Source: Shewanella sp. KT0246 | GTDB lineage: Bacteria; Pseudomonadota; Gammaproteobacteria; Enterobacterales; Shewanellaceae | NCBI RefSeq assembly: GCF_019654955.1 | Contig: NZ_BPEV01000006.1 | Span: 62,001 to 126,000 of the forward strand | Reading direction: 5' to 3' | DNA length: 64,000 nucleotides | Part shown: positions 8,726-17,530 of the stretch, one piece after another | Layout of the letters: the number at the start of each line of letters is the position of its first letter | Numbering within the stretch: position 1 is the stretch's first letter | Notes under the pieces: model-generated | Databases searched by the model: none | What the model was told of the DNA's origin: nothing | Seen by the model: only the letters and a program-made list of their open reading frames with translations | Program-made: the position numbers and the translations under genes

Positions 8726-10501
8726 ATGGAGCTAAATACAATCATTGTAGGTATCTATTTTCTATTCTTAATTGCGATAGGATGGATGTTCCGGACATTT
8801 ACAAGCAATACTAGTGACTATTTCCGTGGGGGCGGAAGTATGTTGTGGTGGATGGTAGGGGCAACTGCCTTTATGACCCAATTCAGCGCATGGACATTTA
8901 CAGGCGCTGCCGGTAAAGCCTACACAGACGGCTTTAGTGTCGCGATTCTTTTCTTAGCCAATGCCTTTGGTTACTTAATGAATTACGTTTACTTCGCACC
9001 TAAATTCCGCCAACTCCGCGTTGTAACGGTAATTGAAGCGATTCGTATGCGATTCGGTAATGCCAATGAACAAGTTTTTACTTGGACAGGCATGCCTAAC
9101 AGCGTCATCACTGCTGGTATTTGGTTGAATGGTCTGGCAATTATTGCTTCAGGTATCTTCGGCTTTGATATGACCACCACCATAGTACTAACTGGCTTGG
9201 TTGTATTAGTCATGTCAGTAACTGGTGGCTCATGGGCGGTCATCGCATCTGACTTTATGCAAATGGTTATCATCATGGCGGTGACAATTACCTGTGCGGT
9301 AATGGCTTATGTTCATGGCGGTGGTATCACCAATATTATTGATAACTTCCCGACAGATTCATTTGTCTCTGGCGGTGATTTAAATTACCTAAGTATCTTT
9401 GGTGTTTGGGCTGTATTTATCTTCTTAAAGCAATTCAGTATTACCAACAACATGCTGAATTCGTACCGTTACCTTGCAGCAAAAGATTCTAAAAATGCAC
9501 GAAAAGCGGCATTACTTGCCTGTATTCTAATGAGTATTGGTCCAGTTATCTGGTTCCTACCAAGCTGGTACTTAGCAGGTTCTGGTGTCGATTTAGCAGC
9601 GATATACCCTGAAGCGGGTAGCAAAGCAGCAGACTTCGCATACCTATACTTTGTTCAAGAATATATGCCAGTGGGTATGGTAGGGCTATTGATTGCTGCC
9701 ATGTTTGCAGCAACCATGTCGTCTATGGATTCGGGTCTTAACCGTAACTCAGGCATTTTTGTTAAAAACTTCTACGAGCCAGTGGTTCGTCCACATGCCA
9801 GTGAAAAAGAATTGATGTTAGTGTCTAAACTGACTTCAACCTTCTTTGGTATTGCCATTATCTTAGTATCGTTATTTATTAACTCACTTAAAGGGTTAAG
9901 CCTATTTGATACCATGATGTATGTAGGTGCCTTAATCGGCTTCCCAATGACAATTCCAGCATTCTGTGGTTTCTTTATTAAGAAAACACCTGATTGGGCA
10001 GCTTGGGGAACGCTCGTTGTGGGTGGTTTTGTTTCTTACATTGTCGGTTTCGTTATTACTGCTGAAATGGTTGAAAACGCACTGGGTCTTGAGCACGCAT
10101 TAACTGGGCGTGAATGGTCTGACTTAACGGTAGCAATTGGTCTGATGGCCCACGTTGTGTTCACTGCTGGTTTCTTTGTTGCTTCAACTTTATTCTACAA
10201 ACCTTTGACTGAAGAGCGTCAAAAGAATGTTGATAAGTTCTTCGAAAACTTAGCCACACCGCTAGTATCTGAAGGTAACGCTCAGAAGCAATTGGATAAC
10301 AAGCAACGTCGTATGTTAGGTACCCTAATTGCAGTAGCAGGTATCTTTGTTATGGCAATGTTCCTTCTGCCTAATCCATTCTGGTCTCGCATGATATTCG
10401 TATTATGTGGTGCGATTGTGCTCTCTGTTGGCTTGTTATTGGTCAATGCGGTTGATAGCAAAATCGAGGATGAAGCAGCAGCAGAAGCTGAAGCGAAATA
10501 A
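8726..10501 (+). CDS. Sodium:solute symporter (SSS family), likely oligoalginate/uronate importer
   Basis: A 591-aa polytopic membrane protein of the sodium/glucose-type SSS family. About 13-14 hydrophobic segments are visible. The family region around GGSWAVIASDFMQMVIIM and MFAATMSSMDSGLNRNSGIFVKNFY is present. The start is placed at 8726 (MELNTIIVGIYF) because AAAAGG lies 8 bp upstream and the 17-residue extension from 8675 adds nothing family-like. Position between an alginate lyase and a GntR regulator suggests import of unsaturated alginate mono- or oligosaccharides, in the manner of the ToaA/ToaB symporters described in alginolytic Vibrio. The exact substrate is inferred. The acidic/Ala-rich C-terminal tail is probably cytoplasmic. 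Confidence 0.87.
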   Translation: MELNTIIVGIYFLFLIAIGWMFRTFTSNTSDYFRGGGSMLWWMVGATAFMTQFSAWTFTGAAGKAYTDGFSVAILFLANAFGYLMNYVYFAPKFRQLRVVTVIEAIRMRFGNANEQVFTWTGMPNSVITAGIWLNGLAIIASGIFGFDMTTTIVLTGLVVLVMSVTGGSWAVIASDFMQMVIIMAVTITCAVMAYVHGGGITNIIDNFPTDSFVSGGDLNYLSIFGVWAVFIFLKQFSITNNMLNSYRYLAAKDSKNARKAALLACILMSIGPVIWFLPSWYLAGSGVDLAAIYPEAGSKAADFAYLYFVQEYMPVGMVGLLIAAMFAATMSSMDSGLNRNSGIFVKNFYEPVVRPHASEKELMLVSKLTSTFFGIAIILVSLFINSLKGLSLFDTMMYVGALIGFPMTIPAFCGFFIKKTPDWAAWGTLVVGGFVSYIVGFVITAEMVENALGLEHALTGREWSDLTVAIGLMAHVVFTAGFFVASTLFYKPLTEERQKNVDKFFENLATPLVSEGNAQKQLDNKQRRMLGTLIAVAGIFVMAMFLLPNPFWSRMIFVLCGAIVLSVGLLLVNAVDSKIEDEAAAEAEAK

Positions 10502-10573
10502 GATTAAGCGACATAAGATTAACTCACAGGCAATAAGTAATAAGTGAGTTAATCCAATATAATGCTTAGCCAT

Positions 10574-10604
10574 AAAAAAACGCAGACCTTAGTCTGCGTT
10601 TTTT
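10574..10604. terminator. Bidirectional rho-independent terminator
   Basis: Stem AAAACGCAGAC / GTCTGCGTTTT with poly-A and poly-T flanks, between the convergent symporter and GntR genes. Confidence 0.88.
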
Positions 10605-10646
10605 ATTGCATATATTTTGTATGTTTAACAGTAAAACAATTACAAC

Positions 10647-11360
10647 TTAGTCATCGATTCGATGATTAATCGACTGTAAATGATCTTGAGACATCTCACG
10701 CGCTTTAGCGGCATCCCCAATCATAATCGCTTCATAAATCAATTTATGCTCATTAAAGCAGGTGCCACCTTCTTCAGATGAATGCGCAATAAAGTGCTCA
10801 AACATGGTCGTAAGGATATTGCCAAACGGCAGGTAAAAATCATTACCTGTTGAAAAGAAAATAATTCGATGAAATTGAATATCAATTTTAATCCACGCTT
10901 CAGTATCCAGCTCCGGAGCTGAGTTTAATTCACTCATTTGTTGGAATACTGACGACAACTCTTTGCGCTGCTCTACCGTGGCATTTTGAGCTGCTAAAGC
11001 ACAGGCTTCAGGCTCGATAGCGCGGCGAAAGCCCAAGAACTGATTGCAAAAGTCATTAATATCAGTCAATCCATCCATCCACTCAATTAACTGAGGGTCT
11101 AAAAAATTCCAGTTGCTCTTTTCAACAACTCGAGTACCGATTTTAGGACGTGATTGTAGTAAGCCTTTGGATGTCAGCAGTTTTACTGCTTCTCTTAGTG
11201 CAGTTCGGCTGATACCAAATTGTTCACACAGCACCATCTCGCTTGGAATAATGCTGCCTTGAGCAAGTTCGCCAGAAAGGATGGCACGGGCGATTTCGCG
11301 GGCAACGTGTAAATGCAAGCTACGTTTAGCCCCTGATATTGAATTGAAGCCATTCGACAT
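10647..11360 (-). CDS. GntR-family regulator, FadR subfamily (FCD), alginate locus
   Basis: A 237-aa regulator. The winged HTH is at about 12-80 (ISRTALREAVKLLTSKGLL) and the FCD effector domain at about 100-230. The FCD metal/ligand residues are complete: Asp160, His164, His205 and His227. FCD regulators of uronate pathways usually respond to a pathway intermediate, so DEH or KDG is a plausible effector. It is convergent with the symporter and divergent, across an 887-bp gap, from a second similar GntR protein. I infer that it represses the alginate genes through the recurrent TTGTATTAC boxes, though the assignment between the two paralogues is open. Confidence 0.88.
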   Translation of the reverse strand: MSNGFNSISGAKRSLHLHVAREIARAILSGELAQGSIIPSEMVLCEQFGISRTALREAVKLLTSKGLLQSRPKIGTRVVEKSNWNFLDPQLIEWMDGLTDINDFCNQFLGFRRAIEPEACALAAQNATVEQRKELSSVFQQMSELNSAPELDTEAWIKIDIQFHRIIFFSTGNDFYLPFGNILTTMFEHFIAHSSEEGGTCFNEHKLIYEAIMIGDAAKAREMSQDHLQSINHRIDD

Positions 11361-12247
11361 TTTGTTTTCACAACGCTGATTTTAAGAATTATTGACGTAA
11401 TATAGCATGATAAATATGAGACTAAAATGCTATCGATTTGCACTTTACGGCTGATTTATAACAAGTTTAATCACAGTTGACCAGCATAAATCATACAAAT
11501 AAAAGCAAGTTCATTAAGAGATGAAATAGCTAAAGACAATATAGAATATGAAACTAACGCGCTTCAGCCCAAAGTAATTTATTCTTTTTCATAACAATCA
11601 TAACTTTACAAATTTTAATCAATTGGTAACTTCGGAATGTTAAATAGCACAAGCCAAACAAACTTGTTATAACTGAATAACTTAGCAAATCTTCATCGAT
11701 TAGGCTCCCAAACCCAACTAATTTGTACGACAATATAGTGCTATTATCGTCAATTTTATCGATTAAAAAATAATTAAAAAACGCTTTAAAAAATCAATAA
11801 AAATACAAATATTATTAATATATGTGAGTTACAACAACTTTTAATACCCCTTGATAACATAAACGGGTTTTCTAAAACCCTCACATATTGTAGTATAATA
11901 CAACAGAAAAAGATGAGCGTTATAGGTCCATATTTCGGTACAAGGTTAGCCTTTTAGTACCGCGTTACACCAGTAATCTAGATGCTAGGCGTTTTATGCT
12001 CACGCTATTGTTACGGTATAAATATGAATTGATATGTTTCAAATTCATCAATACCCCGATCTATAACAACCTTTTAAGCAGTAAATCCATATAGATTTAT
12101 TGCCGCCAACAAGAAATACCACTTTTATCACTATCTGTGATGGACACTGACATCAATCAACTGCGCTAGGCGCGTTTTTGTTAACCAATGTTCTGAGCAT
12201 ATCGATATTTTTGAACCCGTTTTCATATTTAAAAGGATCGAGAGATC
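11361..12247. other. Long AT-rich intergenic region between two gntR genes
   Basis: An 887-bp stretch with no credible ORF in either strand and no tRNA-like fold noticed. It contains a palindrome GGGTTTTCTAAAACCC (11865-11880) and a dyad TTGTAGTATAATACAA (11888-11903). The region is far longer than a promoter pair needs. It may hold a regulatory RNA or be the remnant of a lost gene. Confidence 0.5.
11888..11903 (+). promoter_or_regulatory. Candidate operator dyad upstream of second gntR
   Basis: TTGTA-N6-TACAA, preceded by CATA as in the box before kdgF. It shares the TTGTA/TACAA arms with the other boxes, but the spacing is wider by five bases. It lies 345 bp from the downstream gntR start. 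Confidence 0.35.
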
Positions 12248-12958
12248 ATGTTCATACAAGTAGAAGATTCAAGCAGACGAGTCCATGTGCAAGTCGCTAG
12301 ACAAATTGCTCGTAAAATACTGTCTGGTGAAATCGAACCTTTGCAAAGGCTTCCTTGTGAAATGGAATTATGTGAAATGTTTGGTGTAAGCCGAACGGCA
12401 TTACGTGAATCAACGAAGTTATTATCAGCAAAAGGCTTAATTGAGTCACGACCTAAAGTGGGCACCACAGTCAGAGCACGCGCTAACTGGCACTTTTTAG
12501 ATCCACAATTACTAGACTGGATCCAAGGACTTGAAAATACTGAAGTGTTTTTAAGCAAGTTTTTAGGCTTACGCAAAGCAATTGAACCTGAAGCTTGTGC
12601 CCTCGCAGCAACCTTTGCCACTATCGAACAACGTAAACAGCTCTCGGTTTTAATGCAGAACATGATAAAAGCTGCTGAAGAGTTCGATTATGAACAGTGG
12701 ACCATTAACGATCATTTATTCCATCAAACGATCTATTTATCGACTGACAACCAGTTTTATATTCCGTTCGGCAATATATTAACCACCATCTTTAAGCTGT
12801 TTATTGACCATTCAGCCGAAGGCGGCCGCTTTTGTATTAATGAACATAAAGGCATATATGATTCCATTATGTCAGGTGATGCCGACCAAGCGCGCAGCTA
12901 CTGTCAGCAATTATTAAAAGATGACAATCAAAGGTTCTCTGAAGTGCCTGCCGCTTAA
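12248..12958 (+). CDS. GntR-family regulator, FadR subfamily (FCD), second paralogue
   Basis: A 236-aa paralogue of the regulator at 10647-11360, with shared blocks in the HTH (VSRTALRES/TKLLSAKGL, SRPKVGT), in FLDPQL and in FCD (FYIPFGNILTT, INEHKGIYDSIMSGDA). Asp155, His159 and His200 of the metal site are kept, but the fourth position, His227 in the paralogue, aligns with Leu222 here. Metal or effector binding may therefore be altered. AAAAGGATCGAGAG precedes the ATG. It is followed by a MATE transporter on the same strand, with a short overlapping ORF between them. It probably regulates alginate genes, the MATE gene or its paralogue. Confidence 0.87.
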   Translation: MFIQVEDSSRRVHVQVARQIARKILSGEIEPLQRLPCEMELCEMFGVSRTALRESTKLLSAKGLIESRPKVGTTVRARANWHFLDPQLLDWIQGLENTEVFLSKFLGLRKAIEPEACALAATFATIEQRKQLSVLMQNMIKAAEEFDYEQWTINDHLFHQTIYLSTDNQFYIPFGNILTTIFKLFIDHSAEGGRFCINEHKGIYDSIMSGDADQARSYCQQLLKDDNQRFSEVPAA

Positions 12959-13024
12959 TTACTGACGTTACAAGCTTCGATTGCATAATCGACTCAATCG
13001 AAGCTTAAATTCAAGGAAGAATTC

Positions 13025-13069
13025 ATGATGAAACCTTTACTAAATTTAGGTGAACATGCAACTCATTAA
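13025..13069 (+). CDS. Possible 14-codon leader ORF overlapping the MATE start
   Basis: ATGATGAAACC... reads MMKPLLNLGEHATH then TAA. It has AAGGAAG 6 bp upstream, a better ribosome site than the MATE gene itself has. It overlaps the MATE start (GTG 13050 or ATG 13056) in another frame, which would allow translational coupling. Without conservation data this could be chance. Confidence 0.3.
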   Translation: MMKPLLNLGEHATH

Positions 13070-14444
13070 TCATTATATTCGCAACCAATACGTACGTAAC
13101 AATATTGCTTTAGCGTGGCCGTTAGCGCTAAACGCATTACTGATGCAGTCAATGTTAATGATTGACACCTTGCTAGTCTCACCACTCGGTGAAATTCCAT
13201 TAGCCGCCATGGGCATTGCGACAACCATCGTTGCTTTTATCATGGGTATTCAAATGGCGTTGGCGAATGGTTCTCAATTAGTCATGAGCCGCGCAGTAGG
13301 TTCGAAAAATTCCCTCGCACTGACAAAATCATGCTGGTCAGGCATGAGCATCAACTTTTCTGTGGCATTGCTTTTTTGGTCGATACTATTACTGTTTGAA
13401 CAATCAATTGTTGAACTCATCACCAGCGATACGGCCTTGCAAGCTGAGGTGCTTCGCTACTTAAGTGTCGCTAAATATGTGGTGTTATTTAATGCCATCA
13501 CCCAAGTTTGTATTGCCTTATTTAATAGCTTAGGGAAAACAAAAATCGCCTTCAAAGGCTATTTAATCGAGCTACCAATCAACGCCGCCTTGTCCTATGC
13601 CTTTATTTACGGTATCGCAATAAATGGCACTAACATTACCCCTGAACTAGGTGTGGTAGGCGCTGCAGTAGGTAGTTTAGTCGCTATTTTTGTGCGCTTT
13701 ATTTATCTCGCTTTGTGCATATCGACCCTTGATAACATCAACCTTAAACTGGCAGTAAACCCGCAAGAAGGGCTCATTAATATGCGTAAGCATTTTATTG
13801 AGATTTTCCCTGTGGCCGCCAATGTCACCATGCTCTCTATTGGCGTCAGTGTTTATCAGCTGCTCTACTCACAATTATCGATTAATGCTTATGTTGCCAT
13901 TACCCTTGTTTTACCTTGGATGCGAGCTGGCGGGCAGTTTATAACGGCTTGGGCCCACTCTTCAGCGATTTCAATAAGCCAAGCAATTGGTTCTAAAAAG
14001 CTCCATGATTTAGAAGAAAACGTTAATATCAGCATCAGATTGGCTATGGCAATATCACTGATTACCATGGGTTTTTTCTTCGTGTTAAGTTTTTGGATTG
14101 CAGATATTTATCCAGATATGGCAGACGAAACTTACCAAGCACTAGCCATCATCGCGCCTATTTATATCATCTTGCCACTCGTGCGAGGTTACAACACAGT
14201 TCATGGTCATGTACTCAGAGCCATGGGACACACTACTGCAGTATTTAAAATCAACTTCACTGGGCAGTGGGTAATATCAATTCCCTTATGCGCCCTACTT
14301 ATTTTGTATTTTGATGCATCAATATTCTGGGCATTTGCGATTCAACCTTTCGAAGAAATTATCAAAGCATTTCCTTTTAGGTTCTTAGCTCGTAAAGCGG
14401 TTAAAGAGTTCAGTCACCATGATGCCGAGAAGCTGAGTTATTGA
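13056..14444 (+). CDS. MATE-family efflux transporter
   Basis: A 462-aa membrane protein with about 12 hydrophobic segments in two similar halves, typical of MATE (DinF/NorM-like) cation-coupled exporters. N-terminal family features are LAWPLALNALLMQSMLMIDTLLVSPLGEIPLAAMGIA. A GTG at 13050 is in frame two codons earlier. ATG at 13056 has AGGTGA just upstream and is preferred. It follows the second gntR by about 100 bp and may be co-transcribed. Its position in the alginate locus suggests export of a sugar acid or toxic intermediate, but the substrate cannot be told from sequence. Confidence 0.87.
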   Translation: MQLINHYIRNQYVRNNIALAWPLALNALLMQSMLMIDTLLVSPLGEIPLAAMGIATTIVAFIMGIQMALANGSQLVMSRAVGSKNSLALTKSCWSGMSINFSVALLFWSILLLFEQSIVELITSDTALQAEVLRYLSVAKYVVLFNAITQVCIALFNSLGKTKIAFKGYLIELPINAALSYAFIYGIAINGTNITPELGVVGAAVGSLVAIFVRFIYLALCISTLDNINLKLAVNPQEGLINMRKHFIEIFPVAANVTMLSIGVSVYQLLYSQLSINAYVAITLVLPWMRAGGQFITAWAHSSAISISQAIGSKKLHDLEENVNISIRLAMAISLITMGFFFVLSFWIADIYPDMADETYQALAIIAPIYIILPLVRGYNTVHGHVLRAMGHTTAVFKINFTGQWVISIPLCALLILYFDASIFWAFAIQPFEEIIKAFPFRFLARKAVKEFSHHDAEKLSY

Positions 14445-14760
14445 TATCAACTCTTAACATTCAGCGACGAGTTTAAGTGTTCAGTAGTTAAGAACAAGCG
14501 GATAGTAACTGGTCACTAATTGGCCTTCAATCGTTTCAATAAAAGCTGTAAAGCACATAGAATGTAATACAAACCAAATCCCATGGCATTGCCTATATAA
14601 AGTTGTTCTGTGCTATCATTTTAAAGATTCTTTCTAATTTAGTTTACGACAAGCCCTCAATATGAAGAAACTCATCCCTCTTTTAAAGCAACCAAGAATC
14701 CATTGACTCTGCTAACTTCGAGCATTTTTATCAACATTTAATTCGAGTTAGAGGTGAGTT
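14445..14760. other. Intergenic, no gene recognised
   Basis: 316 bp between the MATE and acetyltransferase genes. No strong terminator was seen after the MATE gene. A 14-codon ATG frame at 14662 lacks a ribosome site. GAGTTAGAGGTGAG just before 14761 is the Shine-Dalgarno of the next gene. Confidence 0.5.
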
Positions 14761-15399
14761 ATGCAAAAAAAACACTGGTCAAAATTTCAATTACTGCATG
14801 AAGTTGTGACTAACGATAATATTATCGTTAAAGGCGAGCACAGCTACTACAGTGACTGCTGGGATAAAGGGTTTGAAGAATCAGTAGTCAGGTATTTACA
14901 CGGAGACGAAATCAGTCGCCATTGGGAACCTCGCTGGACTATAGATAAACTGTTTATTGGTGATTACGTCTGTATCGGAGCCGAAGTCATTATATTAATG
15001 GGAGGCAATCATACCCATCGAGCCGATTGGTTCTGCTTATATCCATTTATGGATGTGATTGAGGATGCGTATATTGGCAAAGGGGATACTCATATTGACG
15101 ATGGAGCTTGGCTAGGCATGAGAGCCATGGTAATGCCAGGTATCACTATTGGAGAAGGTGCTGTCATTGCGGCAAATAGTGTCGTTACAAAAGATGTAGA
15201 ACCTTATTCCGTCGTCGCAGGCTCACCAGCTAAACGGGTTAAATATCGTTTCGAGCCGCAAGTGATTGAAGCATTATTATCATTCAATATTTATGAATGG
15301 ACGACTGATAAATTTGCAGCCATGAAACCATTCTTATGTGATTCTAATATCGATAAACTCAAGCAAGCGATTGCTTCATTTGATGCGAAAACTAGCTAA
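14761..15399 (+). CDS. Hexapeptide-repeat acetyltransferase, CatB/VatD-like
   Basis: A 212-aa left-handed beta-helix acyltransferase of the xenobiotic acetyltransferase group (CatB/Vat). Isoleucine-patch hexapeptides run through 65-80 and 100-160 (IGDYVCIGAEVIIL, IDDGAWLGMRAMVMPGITIGEGAVIAANSVVTKDVEPYSVVAGSPAK). The protruding loop GGNHTHRADWFCLYPF holds the probable catalytic His84. It would acetylate a hydroxyl acceptor using acetyl-CoA. Many environmental members have no resistance role, so I do not claim drug resistance. AGAGGTGAG precedes the ATG. It appears to be a stand-alone unit ending at a strong terminator. Confidence 0.85.
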   Translation: MQKKHWSKFQLLHEVVTNDNIIVKGEHSYYSDCWDKGFEESVVRYLHGDEISRHWEPRWTIDKLFIGDYVCIGAEVIILMGGNHTHRADWFCLYPFMDVIEDAYIGKGDTHIDDGAWLGMRAMVMPGITIGEGAVIAANSVVTKDVEPYSVVAGSPAKRVKYRFEPQVIEALLSFNIYEWTTDKFAAMKPFLCDSNIDKLKQAIASFDAKTS

Positions 15400-15417
15400 T
15401 TATTTAGCTGAAAAATG

Positions 15418-15476
15418 AAAGGCCAACGCTCACTAACACGAATTCTCGTTCTTAGTATAAGCGTTGGCCTTTGTTA
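15418..15476. terminator. Bidirectional rho-independent terminator
   Basis: A 13-bp stem AAAGGCCAACGCT / AGCGTTGGCCTTT lies between the convergent acetyltransferase and VOC genes. Confidence 0.8.
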
Positions 15477-15489
15477 TTTATTGCGGCTT

Positions 15490-15975
15490 TTACTCGTATT
15501 CTGCAGCGTATGTTTCTTCATATGTGTGAGAGTAAAGCTCAAACAGGTTTCCAAATGGGTCTTCTAAATACACCATTTGCGCAGTGTTATTATCACTTTC
15601 TGGGTGGTATCGCATAATGTCCATGCGCACTTTACCGCCCATTTCTTGGGTGCGTTTAATTACCCCATGAAAGTCATCTGTTTGTAGACAGAAATGGAAG
15701 ATGCCAATGCGAGAAAAGTCTACTTCATGACGCTCTTGACGCTCTTTCATTTCAAACAGTTCAAAGCCGATGCCATCAGAAGTAAGTAAGTGAGCGATGT
15801 TAAAGCCTTTAAAGCCTTCACCAAATACCGCAATACACATTCTACCAATGGCAGTTTCACGCTCTTCTGTCACTTTGGTATTGCCCATAACCACTTTCAT
15901 ATCAAGTGCTTTAGTGTAAAACTCTACAGCTTTGTTCATGTCGCCAACCATGATACCTACGTGATTCATTTTCAT
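15490..15975 (-). CDS. VOC-family (glyoxalase/dioxygenase fold) protein
   Basis: A 161-aa vicinal-oxygen-chelate protein with two beta-alpha-beta-beta-beta halves. MNHVGIMVGDMNKAVEFY opens the first half and supplies a His ligand. IFHFCLQTDDF supplies a second His, and YLEDPFGNLFELYSH a Glu. This is the metal-site layout of glyoxalase I and extradiol dioxygenases. The ATG is preceded by GAGGTAAG. It is monocistronic. Function beyond the fold is unknown. Confidence 0.82.
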   Translation of the reverse strand: MKMNHVGIMVGDMNKAVEFYTKALDMKVVMGNTKVTEERETAIGRMCIAVFGEGFKGFNIAHLLTSDGIGFELFEMKERQERHEVDFSRIGIFHFCLQTDDFHGVIKRTQEMGGKVRMDIMRYHPESDNNTAQMVYLEDPFGNLFELYSHTYEETYAAEYE

Positions 15976-16156
15976 AACTTACCTCAAATATTGTGTTAAT
16001 TAGTTCGTGTTCTGTTTCGATGAGGTAATATTAAGCTCACAAATAAATAAATAAAAATTATTAGATTTTATAATTTTGATAATTTAAATTTATTGAACCA
16101 TATATCGCTTCAAGCAAATTAAAAGACTTACAGATATGGGTGTAACTTACAGCTAT

Positions 16157-16184
16157 AAAAATGGGAAGCTATTGCTTCCCATTT
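16157..16184. terminator. Terminator hairpin, copy 1
   Basis: AAAATGGGAAGC-TATT-GCTTCCCATTTT is a perfect 12-bp stem downstream of the DUF1254/DUF1214 gene. An almost identical hairpin is at 18513-18541, on the other side of the same two-gene unit. Confidence 0.8.
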
Positions 16185-16237
16185 TAGGCTTAAGATTCGT
16201 CAGATTTTACTACTTAGCCCTTAATCAATATCTCTTA

Positions 16238-17314
16238 TTACTGAGCTTGTACAAGTGGTAGGATACGAAATCCATCCACTTTTACTTTATCGCTTGGCTG
16301 ATAATGACGGATACCAATGTTAAACACACCTGAGCCATTGTCCGTAGCAATATTATTTATCGCATCTGCGCCGCAGCCAAAGCTCACAGTATAAGTGCCA
16401 TCACTGTTAACCTTTGCGGTATTAGAGCTAACATTGGCGACATCGTTAAACATAAATCCAGACTTGTTATATACGGTGATAGACCAAAATGCGCGGTTGT
16501 TAGGGTCTGCAAAAGTAGCCTGATGACACGTTTGAGTAGGGAAATTACCTGACACTTCGTAAATGTTATCTTTCGCTTGCGCTCCCCCCCAACCTATCGC
16601 TGCGCCCACTTCATACTTCTCTTGGGTAAATATCTGGTTTGATTCATCATCAACATCAGTAAACATACCTTGCAGGGCGTCACTACCATCGCGCTGATTA
16701 ATCATCGGCATTTTAGCTTTAAGCTCATCTTCGACACGTTTGAAAGAGGCTTTATCTACCGTTTCAGAGGTAAACTTATTAGCGCTATTGGCACTAATGC
16801 TCATTTGGCCTTGATACATAGCCGCTTCAGCTTCAGTGAAGGTGGCATCAAGTCGCACAACTAAATATAAGTGCTCTCCAATATGAGTTGATAGGTTAAA
16901 GGTACCCGCACCGTAATACATTGGTTGAATGCGATGGTCTTCTGTAATCGGCTGCACTGAAATGTATTTACCTTCAGGAAGCTCAGGCATTGTCACTGTT
17001 GCCCCTTTTGAAATATCAACGACAGCCATTGAATAGTATGTGTCGCGGTTCATGCGTACCACGGGTTGCTCATTGGTTGGCGTTAGCTGACGCTTATGTA
17101 AAAACTTGTTCACTCCAACCAAATCTTGGTTTTTTAGAAGTTGATGAGAAGTCTCATGTGTAGGGTAAGTATCAGGTGTCACTATGCTGCCATCTTCGGC
17201 AAAAAAGCCATTCAGGTTTTCTGTAGTTGATGATGCTATTTGCGCTGCAGAAGCAAAGCTAACAGTCGCAATTGCACTGAATAAAATACCGCGAGTAATT
17301 GGTGATAGTTTCAT
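16238..17314 (-). CDS. DUF1254/DUF1214 exported protein
   Basis: A 358-aa protein with a Sec signal (MKLSPITRGILFSAIATVSFASAAQ). The N-terminal part has the DUF1254 pattern (VVRMNRDTYYSMAVVDI, KYISVQPITEDHRIQPMYYGAGTF). The C-terminal part has the DUF1214 pattern (CHQATFADPNNRAFWSITVYNKSGFMFND). Probably periplasmic. The family has no firmly assigned biochemical role. It is divergent from a LysR regulator, with a dyad in the shared 216-bp promoter, so LysR control is likely. Confidence 0.82.
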   Translation of the reverse strand: MKLSPITRGILFSAIATVSFASAAQIASSTTENLNGFFAEDGSIVTPDTYPTHETSHQLLKNQDLVGVNKFLHKRQLTPTNEQPVVRMNRDTYYSMAVVDISKGATVTMPELPEGKYISVQPITEDHRIQPMYYGAGTFNLSTHIGEHLYLVVRLDATFTEAEAAMYQGQMSISANSANKFTSETVDKASFKRVEDELKAKMPMINQRDGSDALQGMFTDVDDESNQIFTQEKYEVGAAIGWGGAQAKDNIYEVSGNFPTQTCHQATFADPNNRAFWSITVYNKSGFMFNDVANVSSNTAKVNSDGTYTVSFGCGADAINNIATDNGSGVFNIGIRHYQPSDKVKVDGFRILPLVQAQ

Positions 17315-17409
17315 GGTGTAGCTCCAGTGAAGTTGTTTAATTAGATGCTGTTTTCAAGCTTGGATGAATAATAGCCAAAAAATGATATCTACAGAAATCA
17401 TAAAATTTA

Positions 17410-17432
17410 ATACCTGATATACTTATAGGTAA
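17410..17432. promoter_or_regulatory. Candidate LysR operator
   Basis: TACCT (17411) and AGGTA (17427) form an interrupted dyad inside ATACCTGATATACTTATAGGTAAT, midway between the divergent DUF1254 and lysR genes. The spacing (T-N11-A like) suits LysR regulators. Inferred. Confidence 0.4.
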
Positions 17433-17530
17433 TATCTTTAAACGATATGAATTTCACTATTGAAGCCCCGCTTAATAGCGAGTGATGAGCATTGCGGTAT
17501 CTCTACTCCGACACAGCATTAAGGAAGATA

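Noticed and set aside
14662-14706. 14-codon ORF MKKLIPLLKQPRIH
   Set aside because: No ribosome site and 54 bp from the next gene. Kept only as a note.
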